In this document: positions 55,071 to 62,918 of the stretch, piece by piece
How the letters are laid out: every line of letters starts with the position of its first letter
Numbering within the stretch: the first letter of the stretch is position 1
NCBI RefSeq assembly: GCF_947503125.1
Contig: NZ_CANNCR010000013.1
Coordinates: 1 to 64,000, forward strand
Direction of reading: 5' to 3'
DNA: 64,000 nucleotides
Source of the DNA: an uncultured Metabacillus sp.
GTDB lineage: Bacteria; Bacillota; Bacilli; Bacillales; Bacillaceae
Made by a program: the position numbers and the translations under genes
The notes under the pieces: model-generated
The model's input: the letters and a program-made list of their open reading frames with translations, nothing else
The model's database searches: none
What the model was told of the DNA's origin: nothing

Positions 55071-55161
55071 CACCACTAGGGGAGCTTTTAAAAGCTGAGA
55101 GAGGCATGGTGCCTTGACCCTTATTACCTGATCTAGATAATACTAGCGTAGGGAAGAGGTG
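55071..55161 (+). promoter_or_regulatory. TPP riboswitch
   Basis: Seen: the conserved thiamine pyrophosphate aptamer segments ACTAGGGGAGC (55075-55085), GCTGAGAGAGGC (55094-55105), ACCCTTATTACCTGATCTAG (55117-55136) and TACTAGCGTAGGGAAG (55141-55156), closed by CACC/GGTG at its ends. It controls the salvage operon through the terminator at 55236; TPP binding is expected to stop transcription. Confidence 0.97.
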
Positions 55162-55235
55162 TTTGAAAATATATTTGAAACTTCGGAAAACCCGATGTTT
55201 TTCGAATGTTTATACATAAATTTGTATGTATGTTC

Positions 55236-55268
55236 AAACCACTTCTTCAAATAAGAAGTGGTTTTTTT
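55236..55268 (+). terminator. Riboswitch expression-platform terminator
   Basis: AAACCACTTCTT (55236-55247) and AAGAAGTGGTTT (55253-55264) form a perfect 12-base stem with a five-base loop, followed by TTTT. It lies between the TPP aptamer and the first gene start. Confidence 0.93.
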
Positions 55269-55298
55269 ATAGCTGAGAAAAGGATGGGGAGGAAAAAA

Positions 55299-56579
55299 AT
55301 GACAGCAGATCATATTCAGCAATTAGTTGAACAAGTTGATGCCAGAAAAGATGAGCTGATTGAATTGCTCAAAAGGCTAATCGAGTATAAAACACCGGCA
55401 CCGCCTGCAAGAAACACTAAGGATGCCCAACAATTTGTTGCTGATTTTTTAAGTGATAAAGGCTTCACAATCGATATGTGGGATGTTTACCCCAATGATC
55501 CAAATGTTGTAGGTGTTCGTAAAGGGACTTCATCAGACCTGTATAACAGCTTGATCATTAATGGACATATGGACGTAGCTGAAGTCAGTGAGGATGAAGT
55601 ATGGGAGGTTGACCCTTTTTATCCGGTTGTAAAAGACGGGAATATCATCGGTCGAGGTGCAGCTGATATGAAAGGCGGTTTAGCCGGTGCTTTGTTCGCC
55701 ATCCAGTTAATACATGAAGCGGGGATTGAATTGCCTGGCAGTTTAATTTTCCAGTCGGTCATTGGCGAAGAGGTTGGTGAGGCAGGTACATTAGAATGTT
55801 GCAAAAAGGGGTATGCGGCTGATTTTGCTGTTGTGGTAGACACAAGTGATTTACATATTCAAGGTCAAGGTGGAGTCATTACTGGATGGATTACAGTAAA
55901 GAGCCCGCAAACCTTTCATGATGCAACAAGAAGGCAGATGATTCATGCTGGAGGAAAGCTCTTTGGTGCGAGTGCAATCGAGAAAATGACAAACATTATT
56001 CAAGGACTGCAAGAGCTTGAACGCCATTGGGCTGTGACGAAAAGCTATCCGGGTTTTATGCCTGGAACGAATACGATAAACCCTGCAGTTATTGAAGGTG
56101 GGCGGCATGCGGCTTTCATAGCTGACGAATGCAGGCTTTGGATCACGGTACACTATTATCCAAATGAGACGTATGAGCAAATCATCAACGAAATTGAAAC
56201 ACATATACAGCATGTGGCAAACGCTGATCCTTGGCTTAGAGTAAATCCGCCTTCATTTGAATGGGGCGGGAAGTCAATGATTGTTGATCGCGGGGAAATC
56301 TTTCCATCACTAGAGGTTGATCCTAACCATCTCGGTGTAAAGCAATTAGCATCGGCACACCAGGCTATATTAAACGATCAGGCAATTGTCGATGTTTCCC
56401 CTTCGGTAACAGATGGCGGCTGGTTAGGTGAGGCAGGAATTCCGACAGCCATTTATGGACCTGGCAATTTGCAAAATGCCCATGCCATAAATGAGAAGCT
56501 TTCTATTGACCAGCTTCTTTCTTATACAAAGGTTATTTTACGGTTTATTTATGAATGGTGTCATACTAAACGAGCTTGA
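55299..56579 (+). CDS. ylmB: N-formyl-4-amino-5-aminomethyl-2-methylpyrimidine deformylase (YlmB-like)
   Basis: A 426-residue M20-family metal-dependent amidohydrolase. Known: YlmB deformylates the formylaminopyrimidine that arises from base-degraded thiamine, giving aminopyrimidine for TenA. Seen: metal-binding NGHMDVAEVSED (about 90-101), GRGAADMKGGLAGALFA (about 123-139), GEEVGEAGT (about 157-165), and C-terminal SVTDGGWLGEAGIPTAIYGPG. The open frame starts at 55206 inside the riboswitch terminator; ATG 55299 with GGGGAGG six bases upstream is the real start. Length equals the Bacillus protein (from memory). First of five salvage genes. Confidence 0.9.
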   Translation: MTADHIQQLVEQVDARKDELIELLKRLIEYKTPAPPARNTKDAQQFVADFLSDKGFTIDMWDVYPNDPNVVGVRKGTSSDLYNSLIINGHMDVAEVSEDEVWEVDPFYPVVKDGNIIGRGAADMKGGLAGALFAIQLIHEAGIELPGSLIFQSVIGEEVGEAGTLECCKKGYAADFAVVVDTSDLHIQGQGGVITGWITVKSPQTFHDATRRQMIHAGGKLFGASAIEKMTNIIQGLQELERHWAVTKSYPGFMPGTNTINPAVIEGGRHAAFIADECRLWITVHYYPNETYEQIINEIETHIQHVANADPWLRVNPPSFEWGGKSMIVDRGEIFPSLEVDPNHLGVKQLASAHQAILNDQAIVDVSPSVTDGGWLGEAGIPTAIYGPGNLQNAHAINEKLSIDQLLSYTKVILRFIYEWCHTKRA

Positions 56580-56624
56580 TTAAGCTTCAAGAGGTAAAGC
56601 TCATGAAATTTAGGAGGTTAAAGG

Positions 56625-57299
56625 ATGAATTTTAGTCAAAGGCTTTATTACAAGGTACTGCCAATATGGAATCGTAATCATGCCCATCCGTTTGTTCAAA
56701 AAATGGGAAATGGTACGTTGGAAAAGGAAAAGTTCCGGTTTTATATGGTTCAGGATTATTTGTATTTAATTGAATATGCAAAGGTTTTTGCTTTAGGTGC
56801 TGTAAAAGCGACAGACCTTAAGATAATGGGGAAATTTGCCAAATTACTAGATGCAACGTTAAATGAAGAAATGGAGCTTCATCGGCAATATGCAAAAAAA
56901 TTTGATATTTCTGTTGAGGAGCTGGAAACAGCAAAACCATCGCCAACCACACTTGCATACACACATTATATGTTACATGTGAGCCAAAATGGTACACTTG
57001 CAGAGCTTGTTGCAGCCTTGCTTCCTTGTATGTGGAGTTATTGGGAAATTGGCAAGGAGCTAAAAAAAATCGAGGGTGCAAGCGAGCACGAGTTTTATGG
57101 AGAGTGGATCAATATGTATGCATCAGATGAGTTTGGGCAGCTTGCAACATGGTGTATAGAGTTATTGGATCAGGTAGCAGAGGGAAAGCCGGAGGCAGAG
57201 CTGGAAAAATTGGAGGAGATCTTCCTCAATACAACTCGATTCGAATACATGTTTTGGGATATGGCTTATAACGAAGAGATGTGGCCAATCGATGAGTGA
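56625..57299 (+). CDS. tenA: Aminopyrimidine aminohydrolase TenA
   Basis: A 224-residue all-helical enzyme that converts 4-amino-5-aminomethyl-2-methylpyrimidine to the hydroxymethyl pyrimidine (HMP) precursor of thiamine. Seen: WNRNHAHPFVQKMGNGTL, FYMVQDYLYLIEYAKVFALG with the active-site Asp near 43, YTHYMLHVSQNG (about 112-123), CMWSYWEIGKEL with the catalytic Cys near 137 (family Cys-x-x-Y), and a C-terminal RFEYMFWDMAY with a catalytic Glu near 207. RBS AGGAGGT precedes ATG 56625. It overlaps the next gene by eight bases, so the pathway enzymes and transporter are translated together. Confidence 0.95.
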   Translation: MNFSQRLYYKVLPIWNRNHAHPFVQKMGNGTLEKEKFRFYMVQDYLYLIEYAKVFALGAVKATDLKIMGKFAKLLDATLNEEMELHRQYAKKFDISVEELETAKPSPTTLAYTHYMLHVSQNGTLAELVAALLPCMWSYWEIGKELKKIEGASEHEFYGEWINMYASDEFGQLATWCIELLDQVAEGKPEAELEKLEEIFLNTTRFEYMFWDMAYNEEMWPIDE

Positions 57300-58056
57300 C
57301 CCAGTACTGAAATTTCAACATGTAACCTTTCGTTATGATGAAGCAAAAACGCCCATCTTAAAAGATTTTGATATTCAGATTAATGAAGGAGAGTTCGTTA
57401 GTATTATAGGTCCAAGTGGATCGGGGAAAAGCACATTATTTAAGTTGGTTACGGGACTGGAGCATCCAACAGAAGGTGAAATTTTCTTGCGGAATAATCT
57501 GAACTCAAACCGACTTGGGAAGGTCGGGTATATGCCCCAGCAGGATTTGCTGCTGCCATGGCGGACAATTGTCGAAAATGCTGCACTTCCTTTAGAAATA
57601 AAAGGAGTTAACAAAAAAGAAGCACACAAGAGAGTATTGGTATTACTTGAGGAGTTCGGTCTGAAAGGTGTGGAAGACTGCTTCCCTAGTGACTTATCTG
57701 GCGGTATGAGGCAAAGGGTGTCTTTTCTGCGTACGATACTAAGCGGCGCAGAGGTTCTGCTTTTGGATGAACCCTTTAGTGCACTTGATGCCATCACAAG
57801 AATTTCCTTGCAGGAGTGGCTCTTATCTCAATGGGAAAAACGCAGGGAAACGATTCTTTTTATTACACATGATGTCAATGAAGCTTTGTTTCTATCTGAT
57901 CGAATTTTTATTTTTAAAGATGTGCCGTCAAGCGAACTTGAGGTGATCAAGGTTCCGCTTGACCGCCCGAGAGATTTAAAGGATTTAAATAAACCTGAAG
58001 TGATCGAGCTAAAGGATTATTTAATTGACCAGCTTCGAGCGAGGGTAAAGTTATGA
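57292..58056 (+). CDS. thiZ: Pyrimidine-precursor ABC transporter ATPase (ThiZ)
   Basis: A 254-residue cytoplasmic ATPase of the nitrate/taurine-type ABC family. Seen: Walker A GPSGSGKST (residues 40-48), Q-loop MPQQDLLLPWRT, signature LSGGMRQRVSF, Walker B VLLLDEPFSALD, and H-loop FITHDVNEAL. Its start overlaps tenA and its end overlaps thiX by four bases (ATGA). It powers import of formylaminopyrimidine, inferred from the salvage operon and TPP riboswitch. Confidence 0.93.
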   Translation: MSDPVLKFQHVTFRYDEAKTPILKDFDIQINEGEFVSIIGPSGSGKSTLFKLVTGLEHPTEGEIFLRNNLNSNRLGKVGYMPQQDLLLPWRTIVENAALPLEIKGVNKKEAHKRVLVLLEEFGLKGVEDCFPSDLSGGMRQRVSFLRTILSGAEVLLLDEPFSALDAITRISLQEWLLSQWEKRRETILFITHDVNEALFLSDRIFIFKDVPSSELEVIKVPLDRPRDLKDLNKPEVIELKDYLIDQLRARVKL

Positions 58057-58805
58057 AGTTTTTCCAAAAGTATACTGCCGCATGTCTACTTGTTACCGGT
58101 TTTCTCATTATGTGGGAAGTCTGTGCAAGGCTTGTTGATTTGGGATTTATTTTACCAGCTCCCTCAGATATTGCTTATAAGCTATGGGAAATAAAAGCTC
58201 CCTTATTTCTCGAACATTTACCATCAACATTAGTAATTATTGTTATTGGCCTTTTTATTTCAATTGTTTTCGGTGTGGGCCTTGCTGTTTGGATGAGCGT
58301 AAGTAAAACGGCTGAGAGAACCTTTTATCCGATCATTATCTCGTCACAAACCATTCCGATCATTGCTCTTGCTCCAATCTTCGTCCTTTGGTTTGGCTAT
58401 ACGATTTGGAGTAAGGTTGTTGTAACTGTCCTTATAACATTTTTCCCAATAACAGTTAATACTTATGATGGGCTTCGCTCAACAAGCAAGGATTATCGAG
58501 ATTTATTATTAACAATGGGCGCAAGTAAAAAGGATTTATTCTTTAAACTCCAAGTACCTGCAAGTGCGCCGCATTTTTTTTCAGGATTAAAGGTTGCCGT
58601 TACACTTAGCGTCATTGGGGCTGCAATAGGTGAATGGATCGGTGCTCAAGCAGGTTTAGGTTATTTTAGCCGGCGAATGATGACACAATTTGATGGAGCA
58701 GGTGTTTTTGCTCCGATCATTTTGTTATCAGCAGTAGGCGTTTTATTTTTTCTATTGGTTGGTTGGATTGAAAGAAGAACATTAAGATGGAGGAAAACAA
58801 AATGA
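58053..58805 (+). CDS. thiX: Pyrimidine-precursor ABC transporter permease (ThiX)
   Basis: A 250-residue membrane protein with six predicted segments. Seen: IMWEVCARLVDLGFILPAPSD at the N-terminus, TIPIIALAPIFVLWFGYT, the EAA loop TMGASKKDLFFKLQVPASAP (about 153-172) and IGAAIGEWIGAQAGLGYF. It is the membrane partner of ThiZ and ThiY. It overlaps thiZ by four bases and thiY by four bases, indicating tight translational coupling. Confidence 0.93.
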   Translation: MKFFQKYTAACLLVTGFLIMWEVCARLVDLGFILPAPSDIAYKLWEIKAPLFLEHLPSTLVIIVIGLFISIVFGVGLAVWMSVSKTAERTFYPIIISSQTIPIIALAPIFVLWFGYTIWSKVVVTVLITFFPITVNTYDGLRSTSKDYRDLLLTMGASKKDLFFKLQVPASAPHFFSGLKVAVTLSVIGAAIGEWIGAQAGLGYFSRRMMTQFDGAGVFAPIILLSAVGVLFFLLVGWIERRTLRWRKTK

Positions 58806-59824
58806 AAAAGTATTTAGTTGTACTATTATGTATGATGATTGGACTGTTGACAGCATGTTCAGGTGGAGAGAATGGTACTTCAACACAAAGTGCCGAAGAA
58901 GGGGAAAAAACGAAAGAGTTAAAGGATATAAGCATTATGCTGGATTGGTATCCAAATGCCGTACACAGCTTTTTATATGTTGCCCAGGAAAAGGGATATT
59001 TTGAAGAAGAAGGCTTAAATGTCGACATTCAATTTCCAGCAAACCCGACAGATCCCATTAATTTGGCTGCTGCCGGTCAAGTGACACTCGGTATTTCCTA
59101 TCAGCCAGATGTCATTATTGCGCGTGCAAATCAAGATGTGAAGATTAAATCTGTAGGGGCAATTGTCCGTTCACCTTTAAATCGCGTGGTTTTTCTTGAG
59201 GACAGCGAAATTCAATCACCTAAGGATCTAGAAGGGAAAAAAGTAGGGTATCCTGGAATACCGCTTAATGAGTCTCTTATTCAATCAATGGTGAAGGCAG
59301 ATGGCGGGAATCCAGAAAACGTAGAAATGATTGATGTTGGCTTTGAGCTAGGATCATCCATCGTTAGTAAAAAGGTAGATGCCGTGATTGGGGCATATAT
59401 TAATCATGAGGTACCTGTATTAAAGCATGAAGGCCATGAAACTCGTAATTTAAACCCTACAGATTACGGTATTCCAAGTTACAATGAGCTTATCGCAGTA
59501 ACAAGTGATAAAACATGGGAGGAAGAACAAAAAAGCATTGAAGCTTTCTGGCGTGCCGCAACAAAAGCATATGAATTTACAGCAGAAAATCCTGAAGAAG
59601 CGCTAAACATCTTATTAACGAATCAAGATGAAGCAAACTTTCCATTAGTAGAAGAAGTAGAGACGGAAAGTTTGGACATTTTATTACCGCTTATGAAGTC
59701 AGAGGAAGGCTTTGGCAGTCAAAGCAAAGAACAATGGGAAAAAACCATTAGCTGGATGAAGGAAGCAGGCTTGATTGAAAAGGAACCGGCAGTGGATGAT
59801 ATTTTTGTAAATATTGCTGAGTAA
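58802..59824 (+). CDS. thiY: Pyrimidine-precursor-binding lipoprotein (ThiY, NMT1 family)
   Basis: A 340-residue extracellular lipoprotein that should bind N-formylaminopyrimidine. Seen: lipobox LTAC with Cys19, an acidic linker, then the NMT1/THI5-like fold with IMLDWYPNAVHSFLYVAQEKGYF (in blocks from about 46), FPANPTDPINLAAAGQV, SYQPDVIIARAN and WMKEAGLI. The NMT1 fold is shared with yeast HMP synthase and thiamine precursor binders. The long frame starts at 58787, but GGAGG (58790-58794) selects ATG 58802, overlapping the thiX stop. The operon ends at a perfect terminator. Confidence 0.93.
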   Translation: MKKYLVVLLCMMIGLLTACSGGENGTSTQSAEEGEKTKELKDISIMLDWYPNAVHSFLYVAQEKGYFEEEGLNVDIQFPANPTDPINLAAAGQVTLGISYQPDVIIARANQDVKIKSVGAIVRSPLNRVVFLEDSEIQSPKDLEGKKVGYPGIPLNESLIQSMVKADGGNPENVEMIDVGFELGSSIVSKKVDAVIGAYINHEVPVLKHEGHETRNLNPTDYGIPSYNELIAVTSDKTWEEEQKSIEAFWRAATKAYEFTAENPEEALNILLTNQDEANFPLVEEVETESLDILLPLMKSEEGFGSQSKEQWEKTISWMKEAGLIEKEPAVDDIFVNIAE

Positions 59825-59871
59825 TAAATAAGGACGTGCATCCTGTTTGGAGCACGTCCTTTATTTATTTT
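59824..59871. terminator. Terminator of the thiamine salvage operon
   Basis: AATAAATAAGGACGTGC (59824-59840) pairs with GCACGTCCTTTATTTATT (59852-59869). The A-rich left arm and T-rich right arm allow function in both directions, serving the converging lipoprotein gene as well. Confidence 0.92.
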
Positions 59872-59918
59872 ATCCAAATCTTAATGGGCAGTAAAATTCA
59901 ACTGTTGAAAGTTTAGAT

Positions 59919-60701
59919 TTATATTTTCAAATCAATTTTTGCGCCCTTGCGAAGCTCTTCGACTTTTGCGGCAAGTTTTTCTTGTGTTTTTTGCTGTTCA
60001 AGTTGCAGTTTCAGCTGTTCTTTTACATCTTCGTATTTTGGTGTTTCAGTACCTTCTTCAGCCTGACTAGCCATTGAATCGTAATATTCCTTTAGCTCTT
60101 TTTCGGTTACTTCTTCAATATTTAAGTCTTTTTCGATATATTGACTGTATTTTACTTTATCAGAAATCTGTGTTTTCAGCTCATCAAGTGTGAGATTGTT
60201 TTGCTTAAGTGCTTCATTAAAAGCTTTTTCATCCTTATACTGTGCCTTTAATGTCTCCAAATCCTTATTAATAGCCTCTTCGGTTGCTTTATATCCTTTT
60301 TTATCTATTTCTTGCATGAGCAAGGTTTGGCCAACAAGGCTTTCAAGAGTATAATCTTTCAGTTGTTTAGCAATGTCCTCTGAAGTGGGATCTTGTCCCA
60401 TTGACTGAAACTGAGTTTGCGAAATACTTAGTGCATCATTATACTCAGCTCCCTTGATCTCCTGACCATTGACAATTGCTACAACAGTATCTTCTTTTAC
60501 TTTCTGGGCATCAAGTTTTTTTTGCATTTCTTCTGCATCAGCAGCAGCTTGCTTTTCGTCAGCTTTCTCTTCGTCAGCTTTCGCTTTCTCCTCAGTTGAC
60601 TCATTAGCGTTAGCAGAGTCCTTTTTGTCTTCATCATTATTGCAGGCAGCTAGTGAAAATGCGAGCAGCCCAATGAATAATGTAAGTAGTAATTTTTTCA
60701 T
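59919..60701 (-). CDS. SurA-N-domain lipoprotein (foldase-like, without a PPIase domain)
   Basis: A 260-residue membrane-anchored lipoprotein on the outer face. Seen: lipobox LAAC with Cys20, an Ala/Glu/Lys-rich flexible linker (residues 24-68), then a SurA N-terminal-type chaperone domain (VVAIVNGQEIKGAEYNDAL, VGQTLLMQEIDKKGYKATEE, LTLDELKTQISDKVKYSQYI) and a C-terminal coiled helix (VKEQLKLQLEQQKTQ). The parvulin peptidyl-prolyl isomerase domain present in PrsA is missing, so it is likely a chaperone or holdase rather than an isomerase. GAAAGGAG precedes the ATG. Single gene. Confidence 0.85.
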   Translation of the reverse strand: MKKLLLTLFIGLLAFSLAACNNDEDKKDSANANESTEEKAKADEEKADEKQAAADAEEMQKKLDAQKVKEDTVVAIVNGQEIKGAEYNDALSISQTQFQSMGQDPTSEDIAKQLKDYTLESLVGQTLLMQEIDKKGYKATEEAINKDLETLKAQYKDEKAFNEALKQNNLTLDELKTQISDKVKYSQYIEKDLNIEEVTEKELKEYYDSMASQAEEGTETPKYEDVKEQLKLQLEQQKTQEKLAAKVEELRKGAKIDLKI

Positions 60702-60861
60702 GTATTGTTCTCCTTTCGCTATTAGGAAGAAATATTCCTATAAGGCGTGCATAGTTGGAATTGTATAACAGTTATGAGAAAAATGAAAGGGGATAGAAGA
60801 AAGATAGCATAAAATAACTATTCAATCATCTATCCCGTATCCCTGTTTTTTTAGTCTCATA

Positions 60862-61659
60862 TTATTTTGGATAAGCCATCCGCCATAATCCGATATCGTT
60901 AAAACCGAGCCTTTTATAGATCCGTCCAGCATTTGGATTATTATAAAATAAGCACAGAGTTTTTCCTTCGGCTAACAACTCTTTACAAAGTTCTTGCATC
61001 ACAACCGATGCAAGGCCTTTCTGACGCTCGGCAGGATGTGAGCAAACACCAACTATCATGGCGGAATACTGATTTTCAGCTGTTGTAGAGGCAATGGAAA
61101 TCACTTCTCTCTTGGCATTTTCAATAAAAAAGGTACGACCTGATTTTGTCTCAATTGTTCGCTTAAAGCTTTGTTTTGTAGAGGAATTGAAATCAAATTC
61201 GCTGATTTGTTCCTTTAGGACGCAGATTCTTTCAACATCCTCCAATGATGCCTTTTTTACAATAGAGTCATGGGGTTGATCTTGTAGTGCTTCGTTGTCT
61301 TTTAGCTCGGCAAAGTAGGTTAGCTTTGCTCGTTTTAATGGAGTGAGTGTTTGCATATTTTTGACGATTTCATTTTTTCCAGATACCATCACCAGCTCGG
61401 GATCTGACGATATGAGGTTTGCCATCTTAGTTAAATCAATTTTCGTTTTCGTATAAGGAATATAAGTATGTTGATAACGAAGCAAGATACCCTCGATTTC
61501 CCCATTATTATTGTACTGAGCAAAAATGTCCTGAAAATCAGCATCATAACCGAAATTTTCAATATCGCCGATAATAAAAAGATTAAAAGCTTTTTCTTCT
61601 ATTAAAAATTCCATAACCTGATCATGATCAGCTGATGTACATTTTTTAAGCATGCCCAT
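60862..61659 (-). CDS. GNAT-family N-acetyltransferase
   Basis: A 265-residue cytosolic protein. Seen: an N-terminal half (residues 1-125) of the DUF4081-like type with VMEFLIEEKAFNLFIIGDIE, and a C-terminal GNAT domain with IVGVCSHPAERQKGLASVVM (acetyl-CoA loop, about 202-221) and FYNNPNAGRIYKRLGF (about 240-255). Substrate unknown. GAGAGAGGATGT precedes the ATG. It is monocistronic and divergent from the proline genes with 340 bases between. Confidence 0.8.
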   Translation of the reverse strand: MGMLKKCTSADHDQVMEFLIEEKAFNLFIIGDIENFGYDADFQDIFAQYNNNGEIEGILLRYQHTYIPYTKTKIDLTKMANLISSDPELVMVSGKNEIVKNMQTLTPLKRAKLTYFAELKDNEALQDQPHDSIVKKASLEDVERICVLKEQISEFDFNSSTKQSFKRTIETKSGRTFFIENAKREVISIASTTAENQYSAMIVGVCSHPAERQKGLASVVMQELCKELLAEGKTLCLFYNNPNAGRIYKRLGFNDIGLWRMAYPK

Positions 61660-61809
61660 ACATCCTCTCTCCGTCTCTGTATTTAGTGGTAATTATACAA
61701 TCGTTTTCAAAAAGTTTAAACATTTTTTGGTAATGTTATTTATTATTTTATCCGTATTAATTAAATAAAAATTTAGAAAAGTCGGTAATCATAATGATTG
61801 AAAATAAGG

Positions 61810-61998
61810 GATGAGGAGCGTTTAAACCGTTTGAGAAGCCTTTAAGAAGAACTAACTGTTGATGGCAACGTTTACACTCACTATTTGACAGATATACTCA
61901 CAACATTTCCTTAAGACCTTGATTATGAAGTTCATCATGTTACTATTAAATCGTTAATGAAAAATGCGAACAAAAATATGAACGTATTGGAGAGATGA
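61810..61998 (+). pseudogene. Possible decayed small gene upstream of the reductase gene
   Basis: One frame from 61810 gives 63 codons ending at TGA 61996-61998 and interrupted only by two TAA codons (61843-61845 and 61912-61914). The segments read EELTVDGNVYTHYLTDILTTFP and DLDYEVHHVTIKSLMKNANK when each stop is taken as a break (the first split at VDGNVYTH), and have coding-like composition. The end overlaps the ribosome binding site of the next gene. The family was not recognised and chance is possible. Confidence 0.35.
61862..61877 (+). promoter_or_regulatory. cre-like site upstream of the proline genes
   Basis: ATGGCAACGTTTACAC matches the CcpA site consensus WTGNNARCGNWWWCAW at all but the last position. 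It lies about 125 bases before the reductase start, inside the possible pseudogene. No T-box specifier or leader was seen in 61660-61999, although Bacillus anabolic proline operons often have one. Confidence 0.45.
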
Positions 61999-61999
61999 G

Positions 62000-62851
62000 A
62001 TGTTAAACGATAAAACCATAGCCTTTATAGGTGCAGGTTCGATGGCAGAAGCAATGATTTCCGGAATGGTTAAATCAGGGAAAGTTCGATCGGAACAAAT
62101 CATTGCAACCAATCGGTCCAATGAAGAACGATTAGCTGACTTGCAAACTAAATATGGAATAAAAGCAAAAAAACGCAAAAATTTACAGTTTGACCAAATA
62201 GATGTAATCATTTTGGCAATGAAGCCGAAAGATGTCGATAAGGCATTAACCGACATTAAAAGTCATATCAAGCCAAATCAGCTCATACTATCTGTTTTAG
62301 CAGGTATTACAACTTCATACCTTGAACAAAACCTTCATAAAGGCCAGCAAGTAGTTCGAGTCATGCCGAATACGTCAAGTATGATCGGAGAATCAGCTAC
62401 AGCCATTTCCCCAGGTCATGAAACAGCCGATAATAATATTAAGTTAACAGAAAGCTTGCTTAAATGTATTGGAGAGGTATTTAAGATTGATGAAAAAAGT
62501 ATGGATATTTTTACAGGTATAGCAGGAAGCGGGCCGGCTTATTTCTATTATTTAATGGAGCATATGGAACAGCAAGGGGTTCTTGCTGGTTTAGATCTTG
62601 CAACAACAAGACAGATTATTGCACAAACGATAGTAGGCGCAGCAAAAATGGTTCAGGAACAAGATCTAACGCCTGCTGTTTTAAGGGAGAATGTTACATC
62701 TCCTAATGGCACAACAGCTGCCGGGCTAGCAGCGCTTGATAAAAATGGCGGAGGTCATGCGATAGCACTGGCTATTGAGCATGCTGCGAAACGCTCTAAG
62801 CAAATCAGTGAGCAAATTCAAGAGAGCCTATTAGCAGGTTCTTTAAAATAG
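62000..62851 (+). CDS. proI: Pyrroline-5-carboxylate reductase
   Basis: A 283-residue cytosolic NAD(P)H-dependent enzyme that reduces pyrroline-5-carboxylate to proline. Seen: Rossmann motif IAFIGAGSMAEAMISGM (about 7-23), ILAMKPKDVDKAL (about 71-83), SVLAGITTSYLEQ, RVMPNTSSMIGESATAI (about 117-133), the family GSGPAYFYYLMEHMEQQGVLAG split near 173-194, and the C-terminal signature LRENVTSPNGTTAAGL. GGAGAGATGAG precedes ATG 62000. The gamma-glutamyl kinase gene follows 67 bases later, so this is a proline biosynthetic operon. The symbol could equally be proC or proH; proI is used for the Bacillus anabolic form. Confidence 0.92.
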   Translation: MLNDKTIAFIGAGSMAEAMISGMVKSGKVRSEQIIATNRSNEERLADLQTKYGIKAKKRKNLQFDQIDVIILAMKPKDVDKALTDIKSHIKPNQLILSVLAGITTSYLEQNLHKGQQVVRVMPNTSSMIGESATAISPGHETADNNIKLTESLLKCIGEVFKIDEKSMDIFTGIAGSGPAYFYYLMEHMEQQGVLAGLDLATTRQIIAQTIVGAAKMVQEQDLTPAVLRENVTSPNGTTAAGLAALDKNGGGHAIALAIEHAAKRSKQISEQIQESLLAGSLK

Positions 62852-62918
62852 GTATATTTGTTTCCTAAATAAAAAAACAAAGCGCAAATAGAGAGAAAAC
62901 ATATTCAGGAGTGATAGA

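Noticed and set aside
55200-55235. AraR-like sequence TTTGTATGTATG between the TPP aptamer and its terminator
   Set aside because: It lacks the second half-site and lies inside the riboswitch platform; most likely chance.
55206-55298. Long N-terminal extension of the deformylase gene
   Set aside because: It would be translated through the riboswitch terminator; ATG 55299 has an ideal ribosome binding site and gives the usual length.
61660-61999. T-box leader for the proline operon
   Set aside because: The T-box consensus (AGGGTGGNACCGCG) and a terminator/antiterminator pair are absent from this interval.
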